64,000 nt of DNA from the NCBI GenBank assembly GCA_033782935.1, contig JAWQEG010000474.1:248001-312000 (forward strand), given 5' to 3'. A program made the position numbers and the translations under genes. The notes beneath the pieces are model-generated. The model was not told where the DNA came from and did not search any database. It saw only the letters and a program-made list of their open reading frames with translations. The stretch is from Petrolisthes cinctipes. Its lineage: Eukaryota > Arthropoda > Malacostraca > Decapoda > Porcellanidae. Below, one piece after another: positions 1 to 13,300 of this stretch. Every line of letters begins with the position of its first letter. The stretch's first letter is position 1.

Positions 1-981
1 TGCAAACACTGGAACACAGAAGACACGAAACCCATCCTCCCCGAAGGAAAGAAGCGCGGGACACGCCCGCTGAACCTGGGGACCAGGACACGATCCCCAA
101 CACTCGCGCAGCCGCCCAGGGAAAAACCCCGTAAAACCAAAACCGTCCGCCACATGGAGCGGGTAAAAAAGGGCCTCCCCGGACAGAAGAACCAGAAGGA
201 GGGGTAGGAGGGGACCCGATAGCCTGAGAAGAAACACTCCAGGCTGAAAATAATGGAAAAACCCCAAAAATAAAATAAAAAACCCCCGCCCGGGAGAGGA
301 AGAGAGAACCAGGGCACAATTCTCACTCCCCCCTACCGAGAGGGGACACATAATAATCGGGGAAGGCAAGAGGAAGGGCTGCAAAGACCCCATGTGGTCA
401 CCACGTGGGGCGGAGAAGTCCCACGTGGCGCCCACTAACCTCGCTAAAAACCCCAGAAAACCCCGATAAAATACACACAAAGAATGTACTAGTGGCAGGA
501 GGGACAGTGAAAGGGGGGACAGACGGAGAAAAACTCCGAAAACAGGGGCTGAAAAGCCCCCTTCGCTTAAGGAAAGAACTAAGTCCTAATGAAGAAAAAA
601 ACCCCATAAACACCTAAAACCCTCCTAGAAAACACACATGATACATCTGCAAAGCAGGCTAGCCACTAGAACACAAAAGAAAAACTTAGCAGGAACACGC
701 GACACAATACCATAGTGTAGCAGCGAGGAGCGTAGATGTTGACTGAGACGTGTTCCGCGACAGAGTGGGCGAGCGGTATTCAGCGGAGGAGGGGCTTAAT
801 ACCTCACCTCACCACCACCAGGTGGCTCCACTATCAGTACAGCGCCAGATTTGAATTTTATTTACTTCTGATGAACGTCACGGAATTGACCCTTCCAACC
901 CAGATTATGCCTATACGGGGCCTGGGCTTGTGAAGGGGCCTATTCTATAGCAAATAGCTGTGCTGGTTTCACTATACCAAT
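1..981 (-). mobile_element. 5' end of a DIRS retrotransposon copy, cut by window edge
   Basis: This stretch matches 27759-28740 almost base for base, with only a few substitutions and one extra A in an A-run in the second copy. It contains the leader and terminal repeat of a minus-strand DIRS element whose coding part would lie left of the window. It ends in ...accaat followed by AAT and satellite, exactly as the complete copy does. It carries no coding domain; the 65-codon plus-strand frame at 736-933 is simply the terminal repeat read through. Because the satellite and SINE next to it are also shared, it arose by duplication and not by a second insertion. Confidence 0.9.
763..981 (-). repeat. 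Terminal inverted repeat of the left DIRS copy
   Basis: This is the counterpart of 28522-28740 and the reverse complement of about 21343-21553. It starts at gagtgggcgagcgg and ends at ctataccaat, next to the flanking AAT at 982-984. One visible difference from the right copy is caaatagctg here against caaacagctg there. Confidence 0.88.
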
Positions 982-984
982 AAT

Positions 985-1034
985 ATCGATTTTGAGCATG
1001 TTTTGGGTCTGTATCTTGAAAACATTCTAACTAG
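985..1034 (+). repeat. Satellite stub between DIRS end and SINE
   Basis: About 50 bases of a satellite monomer, starting atcgattttgagcatg and ending at ctaactag. Joined to the bases after the SINE, it continues one normal monomer, so the DIRS and the SINE both sit in a single satellite monomer. Confidence 0.9.
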
Positions 1035-1042
1035 CTTCTGGC

Positions 1043-1094
1043 TAGCACAGTGCTAGAGTCTGTGGCTGCAATCCTGCGGCCCAGCGTTCGATCC
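1043..1094 (+). promoter_or_regulatory. RNA polymerase III A and B boxes of SINE copy 1
   Basis: The A box tagcacagtgctagag (1043-1058) differs from the common tRNA form by about two bases. The B box gttcgatcc (1086-1094) fits GTTCRANNC exactly. Their start-to-start distance of 43 bases is the distance found in intronless tRNAs. The promoter therefore looks intact. Confidence 0.75.
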
Positions 1095-1341
1095 TTGCTC
1101 GGGACACGATAAAAATCTTTCACTGATGCCAGAGGTTACCACCCCTGTGAGCAGGGGGTGGGGGGTTTGAGTCAGCTGTCTGAGGTCTTCCTGCTTACGC
1201 AGCCATAGCTGAAGCTGACTCGGGTCTCACGTGGGTGAGGTCTTTGGGCCACTCATCATCCTTGTGATGCGTGCTATAGTTGTGTTTCATACACATAGTG
1301 TGTGATACACTCTGTCCCATTGACTGCCACTCATTGGTGGA

Positions 1342-1362
1342 CCTTTAACCTTTAACCTTTAA
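1342..1362 (+). repeat. SINE 3' tail, three cctttaa-type units
   Basis: Three tandem copies of a 7-base cctttaa unit precede the return to satellite at taactaagagtaggg. The same tail with the same copy number is at 29101-29121. Confidence 0.8.
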
Positions 1363-4300
1363 CTAAGAGTAGGGATGTACAGATCGCTTCTAGGACCCAA
1401 AAATATCGATTTTTCGGGTGTTTTAAGCCTGAATTTGAGATATAAGCGGGTACAGAAGATGCATGCACATATCGACTTTTGGGCACCTAAAAGATCGATT
1501 TTCAGTATGTTTTGGGCCTGTATTTTGAAAATACTCTAACACGGAGGAGGCATGTACAGATCGCTTCTGGGACCCCAAAAAATAGAGTTTTTGGGTGTTT
1601 TGGACCTGAATTTGAGATATCGACTTTGGGCACCTAAAATATCGATTTTAAGCATGTTTTGGGCCTATATTTTGAAAATATTCTAGCACTGAGTAGGGAT
1701 GTACAGACCGCTTCTGGGACCCAAAATTATCGAATTTTCGGGTGTTTTGAGGTTGAATTTGAGATATAAACGAGTGCAGAAGCTGCATACACATGTTGAC
1801 TTTGGGCACCTAAAATATCGATTTTCAGCATGTTTTGGGCCTGCATCTGAGTAGGCATGTACAGATCGCTTCTGGGACCCCAAAATATCGAATTTTTGGG
1901 TGCTTGGAGGCTGAATTTGAGATATAAACGGGTACAGAAGATGCATGCACATATCGACTTTTGGGCACCTAAAAGATCGATTTTCAGTATGTTTTGGGCC
2001 TGTATTTTGAAAATACTCTAACACGGAGTAGGCATGTACAGTTCGCTTCTGGGACCCCAAAATATCGAATTTTCAGGTGTTTTGGGCCTGAATTTGAAAT
2101 ATCGACTTTGGGGACCTAAAATATCGATTTTTAGCATGTTTGGGCCTATATTTTGAAAATATTCTAGCACTGAGTAGGCATGTACAGATCGCTTCTGGGA
2201 CCCCAAAATATCGAATTTTCGGGTGTTTTGAGCCTGAATTTGAGATATAAACGGGTACAGAAGATGTATGCACATATCGACTTTTGGGCACCTAAAATAT
2301 TGATTTTGAGCATGTTTTGGGTCTGTATCTTGAAAACATTCTAACTAGGAGTAGGGATGTACAGATCGCTTCTAGAACCCAAAAATACCGAATTTTCGGG
2401 TGTTTTGAGCCTGAATTTGAGATATAAACGGGTACAGAAGATGCATACACATATTGACTTTGGGCACCTAAAATATCGATTTTCAGCATGTTTTGGGCCT
2501 GTATTTTGAAAATACTCTAACTAGGAGTAGGCATGTACAGATCGCTTCTGGGACCCCAAAATATCGAATTTTCGGGTGTTTTGAGCCTGAATTTGAGATA
2601 TAAACGGGTACAGAAGATGCATGCACATATCGACTTTGGACACTTAAAATATCGATTTCTAGCATGTTTTGAGCCTATATTTTGAAAACATTCTAGCACT
2701 GACTAGACATGTACAGACCGCTTCTGGGACCCAAAATTATAGAATTTTCGGGTGTTTTGAGGTTGAATTTGAGATATAAACGAGTGCAGAAGATGCATAC
2801 ACATGTTCAATTTGGGTACCTAAATTTTCGATTTTTAGCATGTTTTGGGCCTGCATCTGAGTAGGCATGTACAGATCGCTTCTGGGACCCCAAAATATCG
2901 AATTTTCGGGTGTTCGGAGCCTGAATTTGAGATATAAACGGGTACAGAAGATGCTTGCACATATCGACTTTTGGGCACCTAAAAGATCGATTTTCAGTAT
3001 GTTTTGGGCCTGTATTTTGAAAATACTCTAACACGGAGGAGGCATGTACAGTTCGCTTCTGGGACCCCAAAATATCGAATATTAGGGTGTTTTGGGCCTG
3101 AATTTGAGATATCGACTTTGGGCACCTAAAATATCGATTTTTAGCATGTTTTGGGCCTATATTTTGAAAATATTCTAGCACTAAGTAGGCATGTACAGAT
3201 CATTTCTGGGACCCCAAAATATCAAATTTTCGGGTATTTTCAGCCAGAATTCAAGATATAAACGGGTACATATGATGCATGCACATAACGACTTTGGACA
3301 CTTAAAATATCGATTTTTAGCATGTTTTGAGCCTATATTTTGAAAAAATTCTAGCACTGAGTAGGCATTTACAGATCGCTTCTGGGACCCAAAAATATCG
3401 AATTTTCGGGTGTTTTGAGGTTATATTTGGGATATAAACGGGTACAGAAGATGCATTTACATATCGACTTTTGGGCACCTAAAAGATCGATTTTCAGAAT
3501 ATTTTGGGCCTGTATTTTGAAAATACTTTAACACGGAGTAGGCATGTACAGTTCGCTTCTGGGACCCCAAAATATCGAATTTTCGGGTGTTTTGGGCCTG
3601 AATTTGAGATATCGACTTTGGGGACCTAAAATATCGATTTTTAGCATGTTTTGGGCCTATATTTTGAAAATATTCTAGCACTGAGTAGGCATGTACAGAT
3701 CGCTTCCGGGACCCCAAAATATCGAATTTTCGGGTGTTTTGAGCCTGAATTTGAGATATAAACGGGTACAGAAGATGCATGCACATATCGACTTTTGGGC
3801 ACCTAAAATATCGATTTTGAGCATGTTTTGGGTCTGTATCTTGAAAACATTCTAACTAGGAGTAGGGATGTACAGATTGCTTTTGGGACCCAAAAATACC
3901 GAATTTTCGGGTGTTTTGAGCCTGAATTTGAGATATAAGCGGGTACAGAAGATGCATGCACATATCGACTTTGGACACTTAAAATATCGATTTTCAGCAT
4001 GTTTTGGGCCTGTATTTTGAAAACATTCTAGCATTGAGTAGGCATGTACAGATCGCTTCTGGGACCCCAAAATATAGAGTTTTTGGGTGTTTTGGACCTG
4101 AATTTGAGATATCGACTTTGGGGACCTAAAATATCGATTTTTAGCATGTTTTGGGCCTATATTTTGAAAACATTCTAGCATTGAGTAGGCATGTACAGAT
4201 CGCTTCTGGGACCCCAAAATATAGAGTTTTTGGGTGTTTTGGACCTGAATTTGAGATATCGACTTTGGGGACCTAAAATATCGATTTTTAGCATGTTTTG

Positions 4301-7300
4301 GGCCTATATATTGAAAATATTCTAGCACTGAGTAGGCATGTACAGATCGCTTCTGGTACCCCAAAATATCGAATTTTCGGGTGTTTTGAGCCTGAATTTG
4401 AGATATAAACGGGTACAGAAGATGCATGCACATATCGACTTTTGGGCGACTAAAATATCGATTTTGAGCATGTTTTGGGTCTGTATCTTGAAAACATTCT
4501 AACTAGGAGTAGGGATGTACAGATCGCATCTGGGACCAAAAAATACCGAATTTTCGGGTGTTTTGAGCCTGAATTTGAGATATATGCGGGTACAGAAGAT
4601 GCATGCACATATCGACTTTGGACACTTAAAATATCGATTTTCAGCAAGTTTTGGGCCTGTATTTTGAAAACATTCTAGCACTGAGTAGGCATGTACAGAT
4701 CGCTTCTGGGACCCCAAAATATGGAGTTTTTGGGTGTTTTGGAACTGAATTTGAGATATCGACTTTGGGAACCTAAAATATCGATTTTTAGCATGTTTTG
4801 GACCTATATTTTGAAAATATTCTAGCACTGAGTAGGCATGTACAGATCGCTTCTGGGACCCCAAAATATCGAATTTTCGGGTATTTTTTTAGCCTGAATT
4901 TGAGATATAAACGGGTACAGATGATGCATGCACATAACGACTTTGGACACTTAAAATATCGATTTTTAGCATGTTTTGAGCCTATATTTTGAAAATATTC
5001 TAGCACTGAGTAGGCATGTACAGATTGCTTCTGGGACCCAAAAATATCGAATTTTCGGGTGTTTTGAGGTTATATTTGGGATATAAACGGGTACAGAAGA
5101 TACATTTACATATCGACTTTTGGGCACCTAAAAGATCGATTTTCAGCTTGTTTTGGGCCTGTATTTTGAAAATACTCTAACACGGAGTAGGCATGTACAG
5201 TTCGCTTCTGGGACCCCAAAATATCGAATTTTCGGGTGTTTTGGGCCTGAATTTGAGATATCGACTTTGGGGACCTAAAATATCGATTTTAGCATGTTTT
5301 GGGCCTATATATTGAAAATATTCTAGCACTGAGTAGGCATGTACAGATCGCTTCTGGTAAACCAAAATATCGAATTTTCGGGTGTTTTGAGCCTGAATTT
5401 GAGATATAAACGGGTACAGAAGATGCATGCACATATCGACTTTTGGGCGACTAAAATATCGATTTTGAGCATGTTTTGGGTCTGTATCTTGAAAACATTC
5501 TAACTAGGAGTAGGGATGTACAGATCGCTTCTGGGACCCAAAAATACCGAATTTTCGGGTGTTTTGAGCCTGAATTTGAGATATAAGCGGGTACAGAAGA
5601 TGCATGCACATATCGACTTTGGACACTTAAAATATCGATTTTCAGCAAGTTTTGGGCCTCTATTTTGAAAACATTCTAGCACTGAGTAGGCATGTACAGA
5701 TCGCTTCTGGGACCCCAAAATATGGAGTTTTTGGGTGTTTTGGACCTGAATTTGAGATATCGACTTTGGGAACCTAAAATATCGATTTTTAGCATGTTTT
5801 AGGCCTATATTTTGAAAATATTCTAGCACTGAGTAGGCATGTACAGATCGCTTCTGGGACCCCAAAATATCGAATTTTCGGGTGTTTTGAGCCTGAATTT
5901 GAGATATCAACGGGTACAGAAGATGCATACACATATCGACTTTTGGGCACCTAAGAGATCGATTTTCAGTATGTTTTGGGACTGTATTTTGAAAATACTC
6001 TAACACGGAGTAGGCATGTACAGTTTGCTTCTGGGACCCCAAAATATCGAATTTTAGGGTGTTTTGGGCCTGAATTTGAGATATCGACTTTGGGTACCTA
6101 AAATATCGATTTTTAGCATGTTTTGGGCCTATATTTTGAAAATATTCTAGCACTGAGTAGGCATGTACAGATTGCTTCTGGGACCCAAAAATATCGAATT
6201 TTCGGGTGTTTTGAGGTTATATTTGGGATATAAACGGGTACAGAAGATGCATTTACATATCGACTTTTGGGCACTTAAAAGATCGATTTTCAGTATGTTT
6301 TGAGCCGGTATTTTGAAAATACTCTAACACGGAGTTGGCATGTACAGTTCGCTTCTGGGACCCCAAAATATCGAATTTTCGGGTGTTTTGGGCCTGAATT
6401 TGAGATATCGACTTTGGGGACCTAAAATATCGATTTTTAGCATGTTTTGGGCCTATATTTTGAAAATATTCTAGCACTGAGTAGGCATGTACAGATCGCT
6501 TCTGGTACCCCAAAATATCGAATTTTCGGGTGTTTTGAGCCTGAATTTGAGATATAAACGGGTACAGAAGATGCATGCACATAACGACTTTTGGGGGACT
6601 AAAATATCGATTTTGAGCATGTTTTGGGTCTGTATCTTGAAAACATTCTAACTAGGAGTAGGGATGTACAGATCGCTTCTGGGACCCAAAAATACCGAAT
6701 TTTCGGGTGTTTTGAGCCTGAATTTGAGATATAAGCGGGTACAGAAGATGCATGCACATATCGACTTTGGACACTTAAAATATCGATTTTCAGCATGTTT
6801 TGGGCCTGTATTTTGAAAACATTCTAGCACTGAATAGGCATGTACAAATCGCTTCTGGGACCCCAAAATATGGAGTTTTTGGGTGTTTTGGACCTGAATT
6901 TGAGATATCGACTTTGGGAACCTAAAATATCGATTTTTAGCATGTTTTGGGCCTATATTTTGAAAATATTCTAGCACTGAGTAGGCATGTACAGATCGCT
7001 TCTGGGACCCCAAAATATCGAATTTTCGGGTATTTGGAGCCTGAATTTGAGATATAAACGGGTACAGAAGATGCTTGCACATATCGACTTTTGGGCACCT
7101 AAAAGATCGATTTTCAGTTTGTTTTGGGCCTTTATTTTGAAAATACTCTAACACGGAGGAGGCATTTACAGTTCGCTTCTGGGACCCCAAAATATCGAAT
7201 ATTAGGGTGTTTTGGGCCTGAATTTGAGATATCGACTTTGGGCACCTAAAATATTGATTTTTAGCATGTTTTGGGCCTATATTTTGAAAATATTCTAGCA

Positions 7301-10300
7301 CTAAGTAGGCATGTACAGATCATTTCTGGGACCCCAAAATATCGAATTTTCGGGTATTTTGAGCCTGAATTCGAGATATAAACGGGTACAGATGATGCAT
7401 GCACATTACGACTTTGGACACTTAAAATATCGATTTTTAGCATGTTTCGAGCCTATATTTTGAAAAAAATCTAACACTGAGTAGGTATGTACAGATCGCT
7501 TCTAGGACCCAAAAATATCGAATTTTCGGGTGTTTTGAGGTTAAATTTGGGATATAAACGGGTACAGAAGATGCATTTACATATCGACTTTTGGGCACCT
7601 AAAAGATCAATTTTCAGTATGTTTTGAGCCTGTATTTTGAAAATACTCTAACATGGAGTAGGCATGTACAGTTCGCTTCTGGGACCCCAAAATATCGAAT
7701 ATTCGGGTGTTTTGGGCCTGAATTTGAGATATCGACTTTGGGGACCTAAAATATCGATTTTTAGCATGTTTTGGGCCTATATTTTGAAAATATTCTAGCA
7801 CTGAGTAGGCATGTACAGATCGCTTCCGGGACCCCAAAATATGGAGTTTTTGGGTTTTTTGGACCTGAATTTGAGATATCGACTTTGGGAACCTAAAATA
7901 TCGATTTTTAGCATGTTTTGGGCCTATATTTTGAAAATATTCTAGCACTGAGTAGGCATGTACAGATCGCTTCTGGGACCCCAAAATATCGAATTTTCGG
8001 GTGTTTTGAGCCTGAATTTGAGATATCAACGGGTACAGAAGATGCATACACATATCGACTTTTGGGCACCTAAGAGATCGATTTTCAGTATGTTTTGGGA
8101 CTGTATTTTGAAAATACTCTAACACGGAGTAGGCATGTACAGTTTGCTTCTGGGACCCCAAAATATCGAATTTTAGGGTGTTTTGGGCCTGAATTTGAGA
8201 TATCGACTTTGGGTACCTAAAATATCGGTTTTTAGCATGTTTTGGGCCTATATTTTGAAAATATTCTAGCACTGAGTAGGCATGTACAGATTGCTTCTGG
8301 GACCCAAAAATATCGAATTTTCGGGTGTTTTGAGGTTATATTTGGGATATAAACGGGTACAGAAGATGCATTTACATATCGACTTTTGGGCACTTAAAAG
8401 ATCGATTTTCAGTATGTTTTGAGCCTGTATTTTGAAAATACTCTAACACGGAGTAGGCATGTACAGTTCGCTTCTGGGACCCCAAAATATCGAATTTTCG
8501 GGTGTTTTGGGCCTGAATTTGAGATATCGACTTTGGGGACCTAAAATATCGATTTTTAGCATGTTTTGGGCCTATATATTGAAAATATTCTAGCACTGAG
8601 TAGGCATGTACAGATCGCTTCTGGTACCCCAAAATATCGAATTTTCGGGTGTTTTGAGCCTGAATTTGAGATATAAACGGGTACAGAAGATGCATGCACA
8701 TAACGACTTTTGGGCGACTAAAATATCGATTTTGAGCATGTTTTGGGTCTGTATCTTGAAAACATTCTAACTAGGAGTAGGGATGTACAGATCGCTTCTG
8801 GGACCCAAAAATACCGAATTTTCGGGTGTTTTGAGCCTGAATTTGAGATATAAGCGGGTACAGAAGATGCATGCACATATCGACTTTTGGGCACTTAAAA
8901 GATCGATTTTCAGTATGTTTTGAGCCTGTATTTTGAAAATACTCTAACACGGAGTAGGCATGTACAGTTCGCTTCTGGGACCCCAAAATATCGAATTTTC
9001 GGGTGTTTTGGGCCTGAATTTGAGATATCGACTTTGGGGACCTAAAATATCGATTTTTAGCATGTTTTGGGCCTATATATTGAAAATATTCTAGCACTGA
9101 GTAGGCATGTACAGATCGCTTCTGGTACCCCAAAATATCGAATTTTCGGGTGTTTTGAGCCTGAATTTGAGATATAAACGGGTACAGAAGATGCATGCAT
9201 ATAACGACTTTTGGGCGACTAAAATATCGGTTTTGAGCATGTTTTGGGTCTGTATCTTGAAAACATTCTAACTAGGAGTAGGGATGTACAGATCGCTTCT
9301 GGTACCCAAAAATACCGAATTTTCGGGTGTTTTGAGCCTGAATTTGAGATATAAGCGGGTACAGAAGATGCATGCACATATCGACTTTGGACACTTAAAA
9401 TATCGATTTTCAGCATGTTTTGGGCCTGTATTTTGAAAACGTTCTAGCACTGAGTAGGCATGTACAGATCGCTTCTGGGACCCCAAAAAATAGAGTTTTT
9501 GGGTGTTTTGGACCTGAATTTGAGATATCGACTTTGGGCACCTAAAATATCGATTTTTAGCATGTTTTGGGCCTATATTCTGAAAATATTCTAGCACTGA
9601 GTAGGGATGTACAGATCGCTTCTGGGACACAAAAATATCGAATTTTCGGGTGTTTTGAGCTTGAATTTGAGATATAAACGGGTACATAAGATGCATGCAC
9701 ATATCGATTTGGACACTTAAAATATCGATTTTTAGCATGTTTTGAGCCTATATTTTGAAAACATTCTAGCACTCTCTAGACATGTACAGACCGCTTCTGG
9801 GACCCAAAATTATCGAATTTTCGGGTGTTTTGAGGTTGAATTTGAGATATAAACGAGTGCAGAAGATGCATACACATGTTCTATTTGGGTACCTAAATTT
9901 TCGATTTTTAGCATGTTTTGGGCCTGTATCTGAGTAGGCATGTACAGATCGCTTCTGTGACCCCAAAATATCGAATTTTCGGGTGTTTGGAGCCTGAATT
10001 TGAGATATAAACGGGTACAGAAGATGCATGCACATATCGACTTTTGGGCACCTAAGAGATCGATTTTCAGTATGTTTTGGGCCTGTATTTTGAAAAATAC
10101 TCTAACACGGAGTAGGCATGTACAGTTCGCCTCTAGGACCCCAAAATATCAAATTTTAGGGTGTTTTGGGCCTGAATTTGAGATATCGACTTTGGGCACC
10201 TAAAATATCGATTTTTAGCATGTTTTGGGCCTATATTTTGAAAATATTCTAGCACTGAGTAGGCATGTACAGATTGCTTCTGGGACCCAAAAATATCGAA

Positions 10301-13300
10301 TTTTCGGGTGTTTTGAGGTTATATTTGGGATATAAAAGGGTACAGAAGATGCATTTACATATCGACTTTTGGGCACTTAAAAGATCGATTTTCAGTATGT
10401 TTTGAGCCTGTATTTTGAAAATACTCTAACACGGAGTAGGCATGTACAGTTCGCTTCTGGGACCCCAAAATATAGAATTTTCGGGTGTTTTGGGCCTGAA
10501 TTTGAGATATCGACTTTGGGGACCTAAAATATCGATGTTTAGCATGTTTTGGGCCTATATATTGAAAATATTCTAGCACTGAGTAGGCATGTACAGATCG
10601 CTTCTGGTACCCCAAAATATCGAATTTTCGGGTGTTTTGATCCTGAATTTGAGATATAAACGGGTACAGAAGATGCATGCACATAACGACTTTTGGACGA
10701 CTAAAATATCGATTTTGAGCATGTTTTGGGTCTGTATCTTGAAAACATTCTAACTAGGAGTAGGGATGTACAGATCGCTTCTGGGACCCAAAAATACCGA
10801 ATTTTCGGGTGTTTTGAGCCTGAATTTGAGATATAAGCGGGTACAGAAGATGCATGCACATATCGACTTTTGGGCACTTAAAAGATCGATTTTCAGTATG
10901 TTTTGAGCCTGTATTTTGAAAATACTCTAACACGGAGTAGGCATGTACAGTTCGCTTCTGGGACCCCAAAATATCGAATTTTCGGGTGTTTTGGGCCTGA
11001 ATTTGAGATATCGACTTTGGGGACCTAAAATATCGATTTTTAGCATGTTTTGGGCCTTTATATTGAAAATATTCTAGCACTGAGTAGGCATGTACAGATC
11101 GCTTCTGGGACCCCAAAATATCGAATTTTCGGGTGTTTTGAGCCTGAATTTGAGATATAAACGGGTACAGAAGATGCATTTACATATCGACTTTTGGGCA
11201 CCTAAAAGACCGATTTTCAGTATGTTTTGAGCCTGTATTTTGAAAATACTCTAACACGGAGTAGGCATGTACAGTTCACTTCTGGGACCCCAAAATATCG
11301 AATTTTCGGGTGTTTTGGGCCTGAATTTGAGATATCGACTTTGGGGACCTAAAATATCGATTTTTAGCATGTTTTGGGCCTATTTTTTGAAAATATTCTA
11401 GCACTGAGTAGGCATGTACAGATCGCTTCTGGGACCCCAAAATATCGAATTTTCGGGTGTTTTGAGCCTGAATTTGATATATAAACGGGTACAGAAGATT
11501 CATGCACATATCGACTTTTGGGCGACTAAAATATCGATTTTGAGCATGTTTTGGGTCTGTATCTTGAAAACATTCTAACTAGGAGTAGGGATGTACAGAT
11601 CGCTTCTGTGACCCAAAAATAACGAATTTTCGGGTGTTTTGAGCCTGAATTTGAGATATAAGCGGGTACAGAAGATGCATGCACATATCGACTTTGGACA
11701 CTTAAAATATCGATTTTCAGTATGTTTTGGGCCTGTATTTTGAAAACATTCTAGCACTGAGTAGGCATGTACAGATCGCTTCTGGTACCCCAAAATATAG
11801 AGTTTTATGGTGTTTTGGACCTGAATTTGAGATATCGACTTTGGGAACCTAAAATATCGATTTTAGTATGTTTTGGGCCTATATTTTGAAAATATTCTAG
11901 CACTGAGTAGGCATGTACAGATCGCTTCTGGGACCCCAAAATATCGAATTTTCGGGTGTTTTGAGCCTGAATTTGAGATATAAACGGGTACAGAAGATGC
12001 ATGCACATATCGACTTTTGGGCACCTAAAAGATCGATTTTCAGTATGTTTTAGGCCTGTATTTTGAAAATACTCTAACACGGAGTAGGCATGTATAGTTC
12101 GCTTCTGGGACCCCAAAATATCGAATTTTAGGGTGTTTTGGGCCTTAATTTGCGAAATCGACTTTGGGCACCTAAAATATCGATTTTTAGCATGTTTTGG
12201 GCCTATATTTTGAAAATATTCTAGCACTGAGTAGGCATGTACAGATCGCTTCTGGGACCCCAAAATATCGAATTTTCGGGTATTTTCTGCCTGAATTTGA
12301 GATATAAACGGGTACAGAAGATGCATGCACATATCGACTTTTGGGCACCTAAAATATCGATTTTGAGCATGTTTTGGGTCTGTATCTTGAAAACATTCTA
12401 ACTAGGAGTAGGGATGTACAGATCGCTTCTGGGACCCCAAAATATCGAATTTTCGGGTGTTTTGAGCCTGAATTTGAGATATAAACGGGTAAAGAAGATG
12501 CATGCACATATCGACTTTTGGGCGACGAAAATATCGATTTTGAGCATGTTTTGGGTCTGTATCTTGAAAACATTCTAACTAGGAGTAGGGATGTACAGAT
12601 CGCTTCTGGGACCCAAAAATACCGAATTTTCGGGTGTTTTGAGCCTGAATTTGAGATATAAGCGGGTACAGAAGATGCATGCACATATCGACTTTGGACA
12701 CTTAAAATATCAATTTTCAGCAAGTTTTGGGCCTGTATTTTGAAAACATTCTAGCACTGAGTAGGCATGTACAGATCGCTTCTGGGACCCCAAAATATGG
12801 AGTTTTTGGGTGTTTTGGACCTGAATTTGAGATATCGACTTTGGGAACCTAAAATATCGATTTTTAGCATGTTTTGGGCCTATATATTGAAAATATTCTA
12901 GCACTGAGTAGGCATGTACAGATCGCTTCTGGGACCCCAAAATATCGAATTTTCGGGTGTTTTGAGCCTGAATTTGAGATATCAACGGGTACAGAAGATG
13001 CATACACATATCGACTTTTGGGCACCTAAGAGATCGATTTTCAGTATGTTTTGGGACTGTATTTTGAAAATACTCTAACACGGAGTAGGCATGTACAGTT
13101 TGCTTCTGGGACCCCAAAATATCGAATTTTAGGGTGTTTTGGGCCTGAATTTGAGATATCGACTTTGGGTACCTAAAATATCGATTTTTAGCATGTTTTG
13201 GGCCTATATTTTGAAAATATTCTAGCACTGAGTAGGCATGTACAGATTGCTTCTGGGACCCATAAATATCGAATTTTCGGGTGTTTTGAGGTTATATTTG

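Larger units (their letters stand above)
1035..1362 (+). mobile_element. tRNA-derived SINE, copy 1
   Basis: A non-satellite insert of about 328 bp that breaks a satellite monomer. Its head reads like a tRNA: an A box at 1043-1058 and a B box at 1086-1094, spaced as in a real tRNA. The body has no open frame and contains a GC-rich hairpin (ccacccc...ggggtgg near 1140-1165). It ends in three copies of a cctttaa-type unit, a simple-repeat tail typical of SINEs moved by LINE machinery. The satellite bases taacta(g/a) appear at both edges, compatible with a short target-site duplication blurred by the tail. I do not recognise the family, and the LINE partner is unknown. Confidence 0.8.

Noticed and set aside
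736..933. 65-codon plus-strand frame, repeated at 28495-28692 and inverted at 21383-21583
   Set aside because: It is the DIRS terminal inverted repeat translated. Repetition comes from the element structure, not from a gene family.
1035..1110. Possible tRNA gene from the A and B boxes
   Set aside because: The acceptor and anticodon arms do not pair convincingly and the sequence continues into a body with a simple-repeat tail, so it is a SINE head.
2200..2230. CENP-B box in the satellite (tatcgaattttcgggtg)
   Set aside because: It resembles the TTCG...CGGG ends of the box but the spacer is one base short and the required A is missing, on either strand.
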